Positions 42,450 through 51,600 of a stretch of DNA of 64,000 nt are shown here, piece after piece. Under the pieces are notes generated by a model. The model was not told where the DNA came from and did no database searches. It saw only the letters and a program-made list of their open reading frames with translations. The stretch is from assembly GCF_900107395.1 (NCBI RefSeq), contig NZ_FNPW01000009.1, forward strand, positions 176,419 through 240,418. The letters are read 5' to 3'. The first letter of the stretch is position 1; each line of letters begins with the position of its first letter. Source of the DNA: Pseudomonas sp. NFIX28. GTDB lineage: Bacteria; Pseudomonadota; Gammaproteobacteria; Pseudomonadales; Pseudomonadaceae. A program made the position numbers and the translations under genes.

Positions 42450-44348
42450 ATGTCGCATCAATCCGAATTGATCAGCGAGGACATCCTCGCCTACCTGGCC
42501 CAGCACGAACGCAAAGAACTGCTGCGCTTCTTGACCTGCGGTAACGTCGACGACGGCAAGAGCACCCTGATCGGGCGCCTGCTGCACGACTCGAAGATGA
42601 TCTACGAAGACCATCTGGAAGCCATTACCCGCGACTCGAAAAAAGTCGGCACCACCGGCGACGACATCGACCTGGCGCTGCTGGTCGATGGCTTGCAGGC
42701 CGAGCGTGAGCAGGGCATCACCATCGATGTCGCCTACCGCTACTTCTCCACCGCCAAGCGCAAATTCATCATCGCCGACACCCCCGGCCATGAGCAGTAC
42801 ACCCGCAACATGGCCACCGGTGCCTCCACCTGCGACCTGGCGATCATCCTGGTGGATGCCCGCTACGGCGTGCAGACCCAGACCCGTCGCCACAGCTTCA
42901 TCGCCTCGCTGCTGGGCATCAAGCACATAGTCGTGGCCATCAACAAGATGGACCTCAAGGACTTCGACCAGGGCGTGTTCGAGTCGATCAAGGCCGACTA
43001 CCTGAAGTTCGCCGAAGGCCTGAAGATGCAGACCACCAGCCTGCACTTCGTGCCGATGTCGGCCCTCAAGGGCGACAACGTGGTGAACAAGTCCGAGCGC
43101 TCGCCGTGGTACACCGGCCAGTCGCTGATGGAAATCCTCGAGACCGTGGAAGTGGCGGGCGACCGCAACTTCACCGACCTGCGCTTCCCGGTGCAGTACG
43201 TCAACCGCCCGAACCTGAACTTCCGCGGTTTTGCCGGCACCCTGGCCAGCGGCATCGTGCACAAGGGCGACGAAGTCGTGGTGCTGCCGTCGGGCAAGAG
43301 CAGCCGGGTGAAGTCCATCGTCACCTTCGAAGGCGAGCTGGAGCATGCCGGCCCGGGCCAGGCCGTGACCCTGACCATGGAAGACGAGATCGACATCTCC
43401 CGTGGCGACCTGCTGGTGCATGCCGACAACGTACCGCCGGTGACCGACAGCTTCGAAGCCATGCTGGTCTGGATGGCTGAAGAGCCGATGCTGCCGGGCA
43501 AGAAATACGACATCAAGCGCGCCACCAGTTACGTGCCGGGCTCCATCGCCAGCATCGTCAACAAGGTTGATGTGAACACCCTTGAAGAAGGTCCGGGCAG
43601 CGCTCTGCAGCTGAACGAGATCGGCAAGGTCAAGATCGCCCTCGACGCGCCGATCGCCCTCGACGGTTATGAAAGCAACCGCACCACCGGGGCCTTCATC
43701 GTCATCGACCGCTTGACCAACGGCACTGTCGGCGCCGGCATGATCGTCGCCCAGCCGGTGGTGCATGGCAGCAGCGCGCACCATGGCAAGCTGGCCCATG
43801 TCGCCACTGAAGAGCGTGCCCAGCGCTTCGGCCAGCAGCCGGCCACCGTGCTGTTCAGCGGCCTGTCCGGCGCTGGCAAGAGCACCCTGGCCTATGCCGT
43901 GGAGCGCAAGCTGTTCGACATGGGCCGTGCGGTGTTCGTCCTCGACGGCCAAAACCTGCGCCATGACCTGAACAAGGGGCTGCCGCAGGATCGCGCCGGG
44001 CGCACCGAGAACTGGCGTCGTGCCGCGCACGTGGCGCGTCAGTTCAACGAAGCCGGCCTGCTGACCCTGGCGGCGTTCGTCGCGCCGAGTGCGGAGGGTC
44101 GTGAACAGGCCAGGGAGCTGATCGGCAAGGAGCGTCTGCTGACGGTCTACGTCCAGGCTTCGCCGGCGGTCTGCGCCGAGCGTGACCCGCAAGGGCTGTA
44201 CGCCGCCGGTGGAGATAACATCCCGGGCGAGTCCTTCCCGTACGACGTGCCGCTGGATGCCGACCTGGTGGTCGACACCCAGTCCGTGTCGCTGGAAGAA
44301 GGCGTCAAGCAAGTGCTGGAACTGCTGCGCACGCGTGGCCTGATCTAA
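42450..44348 (+). CDS. cysNC: Bifunctional sulfate adenylyltransferase subunit 1 / APS kinase (CysNC fusion)
   Basis: The 632-residue protein joins CysN (GTPase subunit of ATP sulfurylase, about residues 1-440) to CysC (APS kinase, about 445-632). The GTPase part shows G1 GNVDDGKSTLIG, G3 DTPGHEQYTRNM and G4 NKMD; the kinase part has its own P-loop FSGLSGAGKST near residue 471 and FVAPSAEGREQARELIG. The two together convert sulfate to PAPS with CysD. This fusion is usual in pseudomonads. A strong terminator follows. Confidence 0.98.
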   Translation: MSHQSELISEDILAYLAQHERKELLRFLTCGNVDDGKSTLIGRLLHDSKMIYEDHLEAITRDSKKVGTTGDDIDLALLVDGLQAEREQGITIDVAYRYFSTAKRKFIIADTPGHEQYTRNMATGASTCDLAIILVDARYGVQTQTRRHSFIASLLGIKHIVVAINKMDLKDFDQGVFESIKADYLKFAEGLKMQTTSLHFVPMSALKGDNVVNKSERSPWYTGQSLMEILETVEVAGDRNFTDLRFPVQYVNRPNLNFRGFAGTLASGIVHKGDEVVVLPSGKSSRVKSIVTFEGELEHAGPGQAVTLTMEDEIDISRGDLLVHADNVPPVTDSFEAMLVWMAEEPMLPGKKYDIKRATSYVPGSIASIVNKVDVNTLEEGPGSALQLNEIGKVKIALDAPIALDGYESNRTTGAFIVIDRLTNGTVGAGMIVAQPVVHGSSAHHGKLAHVATEERAQRFGQQPATVLFSGLSGAGKSTLAYAVERKLFDMGRAVFVLDGQNLRHDLNKGLPQDRAGRTENWRRAAHVARQFNEAGLLTLAAFVAPSAEGREQARELIGKERLLTVYVQASPAVCAERDPQGLYAAGGDNIPGESFPYDVPLDADLVVDTQSVSLEEGVKQVLELLRTRGLI

Positions 44349-44357
44349 GCCTTGGTG

Positions 44358-44410
44358 GCCACAAAAAAGCCCGCCGTCGAGTGATCGACGGCGGGCTTTT
44401 TTTTGTGGCC
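44358..44410. terminator. Strong bidirectional terminator after cysNC
   Basis: GGCCACAAAAAAGCCCGCC and GGCGGGCTTTTTTTTGTGGCC form a 24-base-pair stem, CGTCGA-GTGA-TCGACG at the tip, with long A and T runs. It serves cysNC and may also act on leftward transcripts. Confidence 0.92.
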
Positions 44411-44420
44411 TTGAGAAAGC

Positions 44421-44484
44421 TGTCGCGGGCAAGCCTCGCTCCTACGAAGAGCCCCTTGCGTAGGAGCGAGGCTTGCCCGCGATA
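44421..44484. repeat. REP-type inverted repeat
   Basis: TGTCGCGGGCAAGCCTCGCT...CCTACG is mirrored by TAGGAGCGAGGCTTGCCCGC after a spacer of about 20 bases. It lies between convergent cysNC and the acyltransferase gene. Confidence 0.82.
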
Positions 44485-44505
44485 AGGCCCTTGCAGGCGC
44501 CCCCG

Positions 44506-45411
44506 TTACTTCCCCGGATACTCCCGGTGCATCTGCCCCAGCAGCGCATCCTTGTCGTGCCACAGCTGGTTGATCCAGCCCTGGAACTCCAGGCGGTACG
44601 CGCCGTCCTGGTCATAGTTCTTGCCGATGAACTGCGGTGGAATCGGCAGCTCCTGAAAATGCACCACCACCTCGTTGACCTTGCCGCACAGCAGGTCCCA
44701 ATAACCGGGCTGGCCTGCCGGGTAGTGGATGGTGACGTTGACGATGGATTCCAGTTGCTCGCCCATGGCGTCCAGCACGAAAGCAATGCCGCCGGCCTTG
44801 GGCTTGAGCAGGTAGCGAAACGGCGAGGCCTGTTGCGCGTGCTTGGCCTGGGTGAAGCGGGTGCCCTCGACGAAGTTGAAGATGCCCACCGGGTTGTCGC
44901 GGAATTTCGCACAGGTCTTGCGGGTGGTCTCCAGGTCCTTGCCCTTTTTCTCCGGATGTTTTTCCAGGTAGGCCTTGGAGTAGCGCTTCATGAACGGAAA
45001 GCCCAGGGCCCACCAGGCGAGGCCGATCACCGGCACCCAGATCAGCTCCTGCTTGAGGAAGAACTTCAGCGGGCGGATGCGCCGGTTGAGCACGTATTGC
45101 AGGACCATGATATCGACCCAGCTCTGGTGGTTGCTGGTGATCAGGTACGAATGCCGGTAGTCCAGGTCTTCAAGCCCGCTGAGGTGCCAGCGGGTGTGCC
45201 CGAGCAGGTTCATCCAGGCCTTGTTGTTGCTGATCCAGGCTTCATGGATATGGCTCATCAGCCAGTCGGTGAAGCGCTGGGCAGCGGGGAAGGGCAGCAG
45301 CAGCTTGAAGATCGCCACCACGAACAGCGGGGTGCAGCAGACGATGGTGTTGAGCGCCAACAACAGCGAGGCGATCACGCCTCGCAGCGGTGCAGGTAGA
45401 AAATCCAGCAT
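44506..45411 (-). CDS. Lysophospholipid acyltransferase family protein (YihG-like)
   Basis: The 301-residue protein has an N-terminal membrane segment (ASLLLALNTIVCCTPLFVVAI) and the PlsC-type motifs NHQSWVD (HX4D, about residues 93-99), the GIFNFVEGTRFT block (motif III) and KPKAGGIAFVLDAM. These enzymes acylate lysophosphatidic acid or related lysolipids at the inner membrane. Overall it is closest to the E. coli YihG branch rather than PlsC. It starts directly after pta ends, so co-transcription with pta is likely. Confidence 0.9.
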   Translation of the reverse strand: MLDFLPAPLRGVIASLLLALNTIVCCTPLFVVAIFKLLLPFPAAQRFTDWLMSHIHEAWISNNKAWMNLLGHTRWHLSGLEDLDYRHSYLITSNHQSWVDIMVLQYVLNRRIRPLKFFLKQELIWVPVIGLAWWALGFPFMKRYSKAYLEKHPEKKGKDLETTRKTCAKFRDNPVGIFNFVEGTRFTQAKHAQQASPFRYLLKPKAGGIAFVLDAMGEQLESIVNVTIHYPAGQPGYWDLLCGKVNEVVVHFQELPIPPQFIGKNYDQDGAYRLEFQGWINQLWHDKDALLGQMHREYPGK

Positions 45412-47511
45412 TTACACATCCAGAGGTCGGTTGGCGGCTTGAATCGCGGTCAGGGCGATGGTGTAGACGATATCGTCGACCTGGGCGCCGCGCGGCAGGT
45501 CGTTCACCGGCTTGCGCAGGCCTTGCAGCATCGGGCCGAGGCTGACGCAATCGGCGCTGCGCTGCACCGCCTTATGGGTGGTGTTGCCGGTGTTCAGGTC
45601 GGGGAACACGAATACCGTGGCCTTGCCCGCGACCTGGCTGTTGGGCGCCAGTTGCTGGGCCACGGCCTCGTTGGCCGCGGCGTCGTATTGCAGGGGGCCA
45701 TCGATCAGCAGCGAGTTCTGCGCCTCATGGGCCAGCAAGGTGGCTTCGCGGACTTTCTCCACTTCTTCACCGCTGGCCGACTCGCCGCTGGAGTAACTGA
45801 TCATCGCCACCCGCGGGGTGATGCCGAACGCGGCCGCCGAGTCGGCGCTTTGCAGGGCGATCTCGGCCAGCTCGCTGGCGCTTGGGTGCGGGTTCATCAC
45901 GCAGTCGCCGTAGACCAGCACCTGCTCGGGGAACAGCATGAAAAACACCGACGACACCAGGGTGCAGCCCGGCGCGGTCTTGATCAGCTGCAGGGCCGGG
46001 CGAATGGTATTGGCGGTGGAGTGGATCAGGCCGGACACCAGGCCGTCGACTTCGTCCAGGGCCAGCATCATGGTGCCGATCACCACCGGGTCTTCCAGTT
46101 GCTGTTCGGCCATTGGCGCGTTGAGGCTCTTGCTCTTGCGCAGCGCCACCATCGGCTCGACGTAGCGTTCGCGGATCAGGTCCGGGTCGATCACTTCCAG
46201 GCCGGGCGGCAACTCGATGCCCTGGGCCCGGGCGACCGCCTCGACGTCCGCCGGCTTGGCCAGCAACACGCAACGGGCGATACCGCGCGCCTGGCAGATC
46301 GCCGCGGCCTGCACGGTCAACGGTTCGCTACCTTCGGGCAGGACGATGCGCTTGTTGGCTTCCTGGGCGCGCTGGATCAACTGGTAGCGGAACACCGCCG
46401 GCGACAGGCGCATTTCCCGCGGCGTGCCGCAGCGCTGGTGCAGCCATTTGGCGTCCAGGTGGCTGGCGACGAAGTCGGTGATGATCTCCGCGCGTTCGCG
46501 GTCATCGATGGGGATTTCCTTGTTCAGGCCGTTCAGCTGGTTGGCGGTGTCGTAGGATCCGGTGCTCACCGACAGCACCGGCAGGCCGGCATTCAAGGCG
46601 CCCCGGCACAAGTCCATGATCCGTGGGTCGGGCAGGGTATCGCTGGTCAGCAGCAGCCCGGCCAGGGGCACGCCGTTGATCGCCGCCAGGCTCACGGCGA
46701 GGATGATGTCGTCGCGATCGCCGGGTGTCACCACCAGCACGCCGGGCTTGAGCAGCTCCACGGTGTTACGCATGGTGCGCGCGCAGATGATGATCTTGGT
46801 CATGCGCCGGCTTTCGTAGTCGCCAGCATTGAGCACCTGGGCGCCCATCAGGTCGGCGACATCGCGGGTGCGCGGCGCGTTCAGTTCCGGCTGGAAAGGG
46901 ATGCAGCCGAGCAGGCGGAAATCGCCGCTGCGCAGCAGGGGCGAATGCTCTTTCAGACGAGCGGAAAAGGCATCCATGCTTTCGTCGGTCCGCACCTTGT
47001 TGAGGATCACCCCCAGCACTTTCGGATCGCGCGGACCGCCGAACAGCTGCGCCTGCAACTCCACGCGGCCGGACAGCTCGGTGAGCACTTCGTTTTCCGG
47101 GGCGGACACCAGGATCACCTCGGCATCCAGGCTTTTCGCCAGGTGCAGGTTGACCCGCGCGGCATAGCTGGCGCTGCGGGTCGGCACCATGCCTTCGACC
47201 ACCAGCACGTCCTTGCCGACGGCTGCCTGCTGGTAGAGGGTGATGATTTCTTCCAGCAACTCGTCCAGCTGACCGTCGCCGAGCATCCGTTCGACATGGG
47301 CCAGGCCCAGCGGTTGCGGCGGTTTCAGGCCATGGGTGCGGGCCACCAGTTCGGTCGAGCGTTCAGGGCCGGTATCGCCAGGGTGAGGCTGGGCAATGGG
47401 CTTGAAGAAGCCGACCTTGAGGCCGGCCCGTTCCAGGGTGCGCACCAGCCCGAGGCTGATGGAGGTCAGGCCCACGCCAAAATCGGTGGGCGCGATAAAA
47501 AAAGTTTGCAT
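45412..47511 (-). CDS. pta: Phosphate acetyltransferase Pta (long form)
   Basis: Pta interconverts acetyl-CoA and acetyl phosphate; with AckA it forms the acetate pathway and sets the acetyl-phosphate pool. The 699-residue protein is the long form: an N-terminal P-loop-like/AAA_26 region (MQTFFIAPTDFGVGLTSISL), a central DRTGG domain, and the C-terminal PTA_PTB catalytic domain (about residues 370-699, ending VHDI-like PLDV). ackA is not in the window. The start at 47511 is chosen because MQTFFIAP is the typical N-terminus. Confidence 0.96.
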   Translation of the reverse strand: MQTFFIAPTDFGVGLTSISLGLVRTLERAGLKVGFFKPIAQPHPGDTGPERSTELVARTHGLKPPQPLGLAHVERMLGDGQLDELLEEIITLYQQAAVGKDVLVVEGMVPTRSASYAARVNLHLAKSLDAEVILVSAPENEVLTELSGRVELQAQLFGGPRDPKVLGVILNKVRTDESMDAFSARLKEHSPLLRSGDFRLLGCIPFQPELNAPRTRDVADLMGAQVLNAGDYESRRMTKIIICARTMRNTVELLKPGVLVVTPGDRDDIILAVSLAAINGVPLAGLLLTSDTLPDPRIMDLCRGALNAGLPVLSVSTGSYDTANQLNGLNKEIPIDDRERAEIITDFVASHLDAKWLHQRCGTPREMRLSPAVFRYQLIQRAQEANKRIVLPEGSEPLTVQAAAICQARGIARCVLLAKPADVEAVARAQGIELPPGLEVIDPDLIRERYVEPMVALRKSKSLNAPMAEQQLEDPVVIGTMMLALDEVDGLVSGLIHSTANTIRPALQLIKTAPGCTLVSSVFFMLFPEQVLVYGDCVMNPHPSASELAEIALQSADSAAAFGITPRVAMISYSSGESASGEEVEKVREATLLAHEAQNSLLIDGPLQYDAAANEAVAQQLAPNSQVAGKATVFVFPDLNTGNTTHKAVQRSADCVSLGPMLQGLRKPVNDLPRGAQVDDIVYTIALTAIQAANRPLDV

Positions 47512-47573
47512 GCGGATTCTCGACGGGTGCATGGCGACGGTGAGTGGCTTATGTTTACTGCTCTACCGAAAAT

Positions 47574-47882
47574 TCAGGCGCCAAGGTTAGCGCTAACCGA
47601 GCCTTGTGCGCACCAACCGCAGGCAAAGGGCTGGCCTATTTTTTCCATGCGTTGGCGCGGATCCAGGATCCACGCCCGCGATTGCCAGGGCGGCTGGTGG
47701 CGCAGGTGCTGGGTATGGCCGCAGGACAGCTCGACCACCCAATGGCCGTCTTCGTCCTGATGAAAACCGATGATCGTCGAGCCTGGCGCCGCACTCCGTT
47801 TATCCGGGTTCCGTTCGCTTTCGGGCGATTGCTTCGCTAAACTTGGACGTTCTTCATTCTTATGCAAAAGGTCTCGCCCCAT
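47574..47882 (-). CDS. DUF3565 domain-containing protein
   Basis: This small protein (102 residues with this start) has an uncharacterised DUF3565 domain at its C-terminus: GFHQDEDGHWVVELSCGHTQH, RHQPPWQSRAW, and FACGWCAQG. The Cys/His pattern (CGHxQH...CGWC) suggests bound zinc. The first ~45 residues are non-conserved in look, and no good ribosome-binding site precedes the ATG at 47882, whose codon overlaps the divergent slyD ATG. The true start may be a TTG eight codons in or another site. Confidence 0.7.
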   Translation of the reverse strand: MGRDLLHKNEERPSLAKQSPESERNPDKRSAAPGSTIIGFHQDEDGHWVVELSCGHTQHLRHQPPWQSRAWILDPRQRMEKIGQPFACGWCAQGSVSANLGA

Positions 47883-48366
47883 GCTGATCGCCGCCAATAA
47901 GGCTGTCTCCATCGACTATACCCTGACCAACGACGCTGGTGAGGTCATCGACAGCTCAGCCGGCGGCGCGCCGCTGGTCTACCTGCATGGCGCAGGGAAC
48001 ATCATTCCAGGCCTGGAAAAGGCCCTGGAAGGCAAGAGCGTCGGCGACGAGCTGAGCGTTGCCGTTGAGCCGGAAGATGCCTACGGCGAATACGCCGCTG
48101 AACTGGTCAGCACCCTGAGCCGCAGCATGTTCGAAGGCGTCGACGAACTGGAAGTGGGCATGCAGTTCCACGCTTCCGCTCCGGACGGTCAGATGCAAAT
48201 CGTTACCATCCGTGATCTGGACGGCGACGACGTGACCGTCGACGGCAACCACCCGCTGGCTGGCCAGCGCCTGAACTTCAAGGTCAAGGTCGTCGACATC
48301 CGTGACGCCAGCCAGGAAGAAATCGCTCATGGTCACGTCCATGGCGAAGGTGGCCATCACCACTGA
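47881..48366 (+). CDS. slyD: FKBP-type peptidyl-prolyl isomerase SlyD
   Basis: SlyD is a cytoplasmic prolyl isomerase and chaperone that also binds nickel. The 161-residue protein starts MLIAANKAVSIDYTLTN, has the FKBP domain interrupted by an insert-in-flap domain (about residues 70-125), GNIIPGLEKALEGKSVGDE, and a short His-rich tail HGHVHGEGGHHH. The metal tail is much shorter than that of E. coli SlyD, as usual in pseudomonads. A terminator follows. Confidence 0.93.
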   Translation: MLIAANKAVSIDYTLTNDAGEVIDSSAGGAPLVYLHGAGNIIPGLEKALEGKSVGDELSVAVEPEDAYGEYAAELVSTLSRSMFEGVDELEVGMQFHASAPDGQMQIVTIRDLDGDDVTVDGNHPLAGQRLNFKVKVVDIRDASQEEIAHGHVHGEGGHHH

Positions 48367-48396
48367 TTTCTGCGCTAAGCTCAAATCTGACTGGAG

Positions 48397-48419
48397 AGGC
48401 GCCCTAGGGCGCCTTTTTA
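48397..48419 (+). terminator. Rho-independent terminator after slyD
   Basis: AGGCGCCC-TA-GGGCGCCTTTTT is a perfect stem with a T-run, about 30 bases after the slyD stop. Confidence 0.88.
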
Positions 48420-48501
48420 GTCAGCGGCTTTTATCGCCGGGCAACGGGCGATACGGTCGGATGGCTGTTTTCTGTAAGAACACGGGAATTTGGAGTTCGT
48501 C

Positions 48502-48984
48502 ATGAGTGCTTTTCACGACCTTAAATTGAAAGCCCTGGATGGTCAGGAGCTACCGCTCGCGCCTTTCAAGGGGCACGTCGTGCTGGTGGTCAACGTCGCC
48601 TCCAAGTGTGGTCTGACACCACAATACGCGGCGCTGGAGAACCTCTACCAGCAATACAAAGGCCAGGGATTCAGTGTGCTGGGCCTGCCGTGCAATCAGT
48701 TCGCCGGGCAGGAGCCGGGCTCTGAACAGGAAATCCAGGAATTTTGCAGCCTGAATTACGGGGTGACTTTCCCGTTGAGCAGCAAGCTGGAAGTCAACGG
48801 TCCGGAGCGCCATCAGTTGTACCGTCTGCTGGCGGGTGAAGGGGCGGAATTTCCCGGCGACATTACCTGGAATTTCGAGAAGTTCCTGTTGGGCAAGGAC
48901 GGCCGCGTCCTGGCGCGTTTCTCCCCGCGCACCGCGCCCGATGATCCGACTGTGGTCCAGGCCATCGAAAAAGCCTTGAGCTGA
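48502..48984 (+). CDS. Glutathione peroxidase family protein
   Basis: The 160-residue thiol peroxidase has the GPX signature: active-site Cys in NVASKCGLTPQYAALE (about residue 36), the resolving-Cys region LGLPCNQFAGQEPGS, and the catalytic Trp-Asn in TWNFEKFL. Cys-type bacterial members usually take electrons from thioredoxin rather than glutathione. A GGAG lies seven bases before the ATG. TrxB is encoded 4 kb away on the same strand. Confidence 0.93.
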   Translation: MSAFHDLKLKALDGQELPLAPFKGHVVLVVNVASKCGLTPQYAALENLYQQYKGQGFSVLGLPCNQFAGQEPGSEQEIQEFCSLNYGVTFPLSSKLEVNGPERHQLYRLLAGEGAEFPGDITWNFEKFLLGKDGRVLARFSPRTAPDDPTVVQAIEKALS

Positions 48985-48991
48985 ATCTTTA

Positions 48992-49019
48992 TGCCGGGCG
49001 CCGCTGCCCGGCTGGTTTT
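48992..49019 (+). terminator. Possible terminator after glutathione peroxidase gene
   Basis: GCCGGGC-GCCGCT-GCCCGGC is a perfect seven-base-pair stem followed by TGGTTTTA, a weak T-run. Confidence 0.5.
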
Positions 49020-49191
49020 ACCGCGCGTTCGCGCACCCTCGCTTCTCTGCGCTTTGGCACCTTAATCACCCTGATCAATAGTGCTGGGCGTCGTCTGGGG
49101 TACGGAATATTATCGCCATCATAAGGCCGTCGGCACAGTCGTCCGATCTGCCGATTCCCGCGATTCAGACCGTCAGCCCTGGAGTTACAGC

Positions 49192-50295
49192 ATGCCCGTT
49201 CAAGCCTTGTTCAAACCCTTTCAGCTGGGTGCCCTGGAGCTGTCGACCCGCGTGGTGATGGCGCCGATGACCCGTTCGTTTTCCCCGGGCGGGGTACCGA
49301 ACTCGAAAGTCATCGAGTACTACCGTCGTCGCGCCGCGGCCGGGGTCGGCCTGATCATCACCGAAGGCACCACCGTCGGGCACAAGGCTTCCAACGGTTA
49401 TCCGAACGTGCCGTGCTTTTATGGCGAAGCGGCCCTGGCCGGCTGGAAAAAAGTGGTGGACGCAGTGCACGCCGAGGGCGGCAAGATCGTTCCGCAACTG
49501 TGGCACGTGGGCAATGTGCGTCGCCTGGGCACCGAGCCGGACGCCAGCGTGCCGGGTTACGGCCCGTCGGAGAAACTCAAGGACGGCCAGGTGGTGGTCC
49601 ACGGCATGACCCGGGACGACATCGGCGAAGTGATCGCCGCCTTCGCCCAGGCTGCCAAGGATGCCCAGAGCATCGGCATGGACGGCGTGGAGATCCACGG
49701 CGCCCACGGTTACCTGATCGACCAGTTCTTCTGGGCAGGCAGCAACCAGCGCACCGACGAATACGGCGGCGACCTGGCCCAGCGTTCGCGGTTTGCCGTC
49801 GAGCTGATCCAGGCGGTGCGGGCCGCGGTGGGCCCGGACTTCCCGATCATCTTCCGCTTCTCGCAGTGGAAGCAGCAGGACTACAGCGCCCGCCTGGTAC
49901 AAACCCCCGAGGCACTGGGCGAGTTTCTCAAGCCGCTGGCGGACGCCGGTGTGGATATCTTCCATTGCTCGACCCGCCGCTTCTGGGAGCCGGAGTTCGA
50001 GGGTTCCGAGCTGAACCTGGCCGGCTGGACCCGCCAGCTCACCGGCAAGCCGACCATCACCGTGGGCAGCGTCGGCCTCGACGGCGAATTCCTGCAGTTC
50101 ATGGTCAACACCGACAAGGTGGCGCAGCCGGCGAGCCTGGAAAAACTCCTGGAGCGCCTGAACAACGACGAATTCGACCTGGTAGCGGTAGGGCGTGCGC
50201 TGCTGGTGGACCCGGATTGGGCGCAGAAGGTGCGTGACGGTCGCGAGCAGGACATCCTGCCGTTTAGCCGTGAGGCCTTGATGACGCTGGTCTGA
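49192..50295 (+). CDS. NADH:flavin oxidoreductase, Old Yellow Enzyme family
   Basis: This 367-residue FMN enzyme of the OYE family reduces activated C=C bonds or nitro compounds with NAD(P)H. Motifs are LSTRVVMAPMTRSFSPGG near the N-terminus, the substrate-binding DGVEIHGAHGYLIDQFFWAGSNQRTDEYGG region, and FHCSTRRFWEPEF. The ATG at 49192 has CTGGAG upstream. The 207-base gap before it holds no gene. It could not be assigned to a specific substrate. Confidence 0.92.
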   Translation: MPVQALFKPFQLGALELSTRVVMAPMTRSFSPGGVPNSKVIEYYRRRAAAGVGLIITEGTTVGHKASNGYPNVPCFYGEAALAGWKKVVDAVHAEGGKIVPQLWHVGNVRRLGTEPDASVPGYGPSEKLKDGQVVVHGMTRDDIGEVIAAFAQAAKDAQSIGMDGVEIHGAHGYLIDQFFWAGSNQRTDEYGGDLAQRSRFAVELIQAVRAAVGPDFPIIFRFSQWKQQDYSARLVQTPEALGEFLKPLADAGVDIFHCSTRRFWEPEFEGSELNLAGWTRQLTGKPTITVGSVGLDGEFLQFMVNTDKVAQPASLEKLLERLNNDEFDLVAVGRALLVDPDWAQKVRDGREQDILPFSREALMTLV

Positions 50296-50320
50296 TCCGG
50301 AAACCCCAAGCCTCATTCCT

Positions 50321-50344
50321 GTAGGAGCGAGGCTTGCCCGCGAC
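50321..50344. repeat. Single REP half
   Basis: GTAGGAGCGAGGCTTGCCCG is identical to the right arm of the repeat at 44421-44484 but has no partner arm here; it lies between convergent genes. Confidence 0.75.
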
Positions 50345-50360
50345 GCTTTTGCCGCTAGCG

Positions 50361-51536
50361 CTAGGGCAACAAACGCCCCTCAGGCACCACCACTTCTTCC
50401 CGGCAGGCGCCGCGCAACTGGTTTTCGAACTGCTCGATGATCGCCGCCCAGCCCTGGCGGCTGGCATGTTGGCGGGCATTGAGGCGCACCCGGCGCAAGG
50501 TCTCGCGCTCCTCCAGCAGCCAACTGGCGGCATCGCAAAACGCACATTCGTCCCCGGGCATCGCCAGTACTCCGTTGTAGCCATGGCGAATATGCTGGGC
50601 CGCCGCGGCCTGGTCGTAAGCCACCACGGCCAGCCCCGAGGCCAGGGCCTCGAGGACCACATTGCCGAAGGTCTCGGTCAGGCTCGGGAACAGAAACAGA
50701 TCCCCCGACGCATAGTGGCTGGCCAGTGCTTCGCCGCGCTGCGAGCCGCAGAACACGGCATCCGGCAATTCCTTTTCCAGTACCGCGCGTTGCGGGCCAT
50801 CTCCGACCACGATCAATTTCATCGACTGCTGTGGATAAGTGACCTGGAGCTGGGCGAAGCAGCGTTTGAGCAGGCCCAGGTTCTTTTCCGGCGCCAGGCG
50901 CCCAACGTGAATCACCGCGATATCGTCGCTGCCCAGGCCCCAGCCTTGGCGCAATTCGTTGCCGCGCTTGGCCGGGTGGAACAACTGGCTGTCGACCCCG
51001 CGCGACAGCAGCGCCAGGCGTTCGAAGTTGCGCCGCTCCAGCTCCAGGCGCTGGCTGGCGCTGGGCACCAGGGTCAACTTGGAACGGTTGTGGAACCAGC
51101 GCAGGTAATGAGTCAGCAGACGCGTCAGCAGGCCCAGCCCGTACTGGCTGGAATACTGCTGGAAGTTGGTGTGGAAACCGCTGACCACGGAAATCCCCAG
51201 GCGCCGCGCCGCCCGCAGAGCGGACAGGCCCAGCGGGCCTTCGGTAGCGATGTACAGCACATCCGGGCGATGGCGTTTCCAGCGCCGCAGCAGCTTGTGC
51301 ATCGACGACTGGCCCCATTGCAGCCCGGGATAACCCGGTAGCGGCCAGCCACGGCATAGCAGCAGGCCGTCGTCGCTGGCCCGGCTCTGATCGCAGCCCT
51401 GGCGCGGACGGATCAACTCCACCTGGTGGCCACGGGCGCGCAACCCGTCGCACAGGCGGCCAAGGGTATTGGCCACGCCATTGATTTCCGGTGGGAAGGT
51501 TTCGGTGATCAGGGTGATATGCAGAGCTGTCGTCAT
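50361..51536 (-). CDS. Glycosyltransferase family 4 / GT1-type protein
   Basis: The 391-residue product has the GT-B fold: N-terminal ITETFPPEINGVANTLGRLCDGL and C-terminal VGDGPQRAVLEKELPDAVFCG plus the nucleotide-sugar-binding SLTETFGNVVLEALASGL block with the EX7E motif. It resembles PimB/alpha-mannosyltransferase-like members that glycosylate lipids. The acceptor is not predictable. An ATG at 51536 directly precedes the conserved ALHITLITETFPP. Confidence 0.9.
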   Translation of the reverse strand: MTTALHITLITETFPPEINGVANTLGRLCDGLRARGHQVELIRPRQGCDQSRASDDGLLLCRGWPLPGYPGLQWGQSSMHKLLRRWKRHRPDVLYIATEGPLGLSALRAARRLGISVVSGFHTNFQQYSSQYGLGLLTRLLTHYLRWFHNRSKLTLVPSASQRLELERRNFERLALLSRGVDSQLFHPAKRGNELRQGWGLGSDDIAVIHVGRLAPEKNLGLLKRCFAQLQVTYPQQSMKLIVVGDGPQRAVLEKELPDAVFCGSQRGEALASHYASGDLFLFPSLTETFGNVVLEALASGLAVVAYDQAAAAQHIRHGYNGVLAMPGDECAFCDAASWLLEERETLRRVRLNARQHASRQGWAAIIEQFENQLRGACREEVVVPEGRLLP

Positions 51537-51600
51537 GGCCTCAGTGTCAGCTGAGGCCATGTCGTCATTGTGACGTTGCGATGATGGATTTGTGACCCGC

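Noticed and set aside
41424..44432. 1002-residue minus-strand frame opposite cysD/cysNC
   Set aside because: Shadow of the sulfate genes, composed of low-information His/Gln/Asp-rich sequence.
45439..47760. 773-residue plus-strand frame opposite pta
   Set aside because: Antisense shadow with no domain; Pta is secure.
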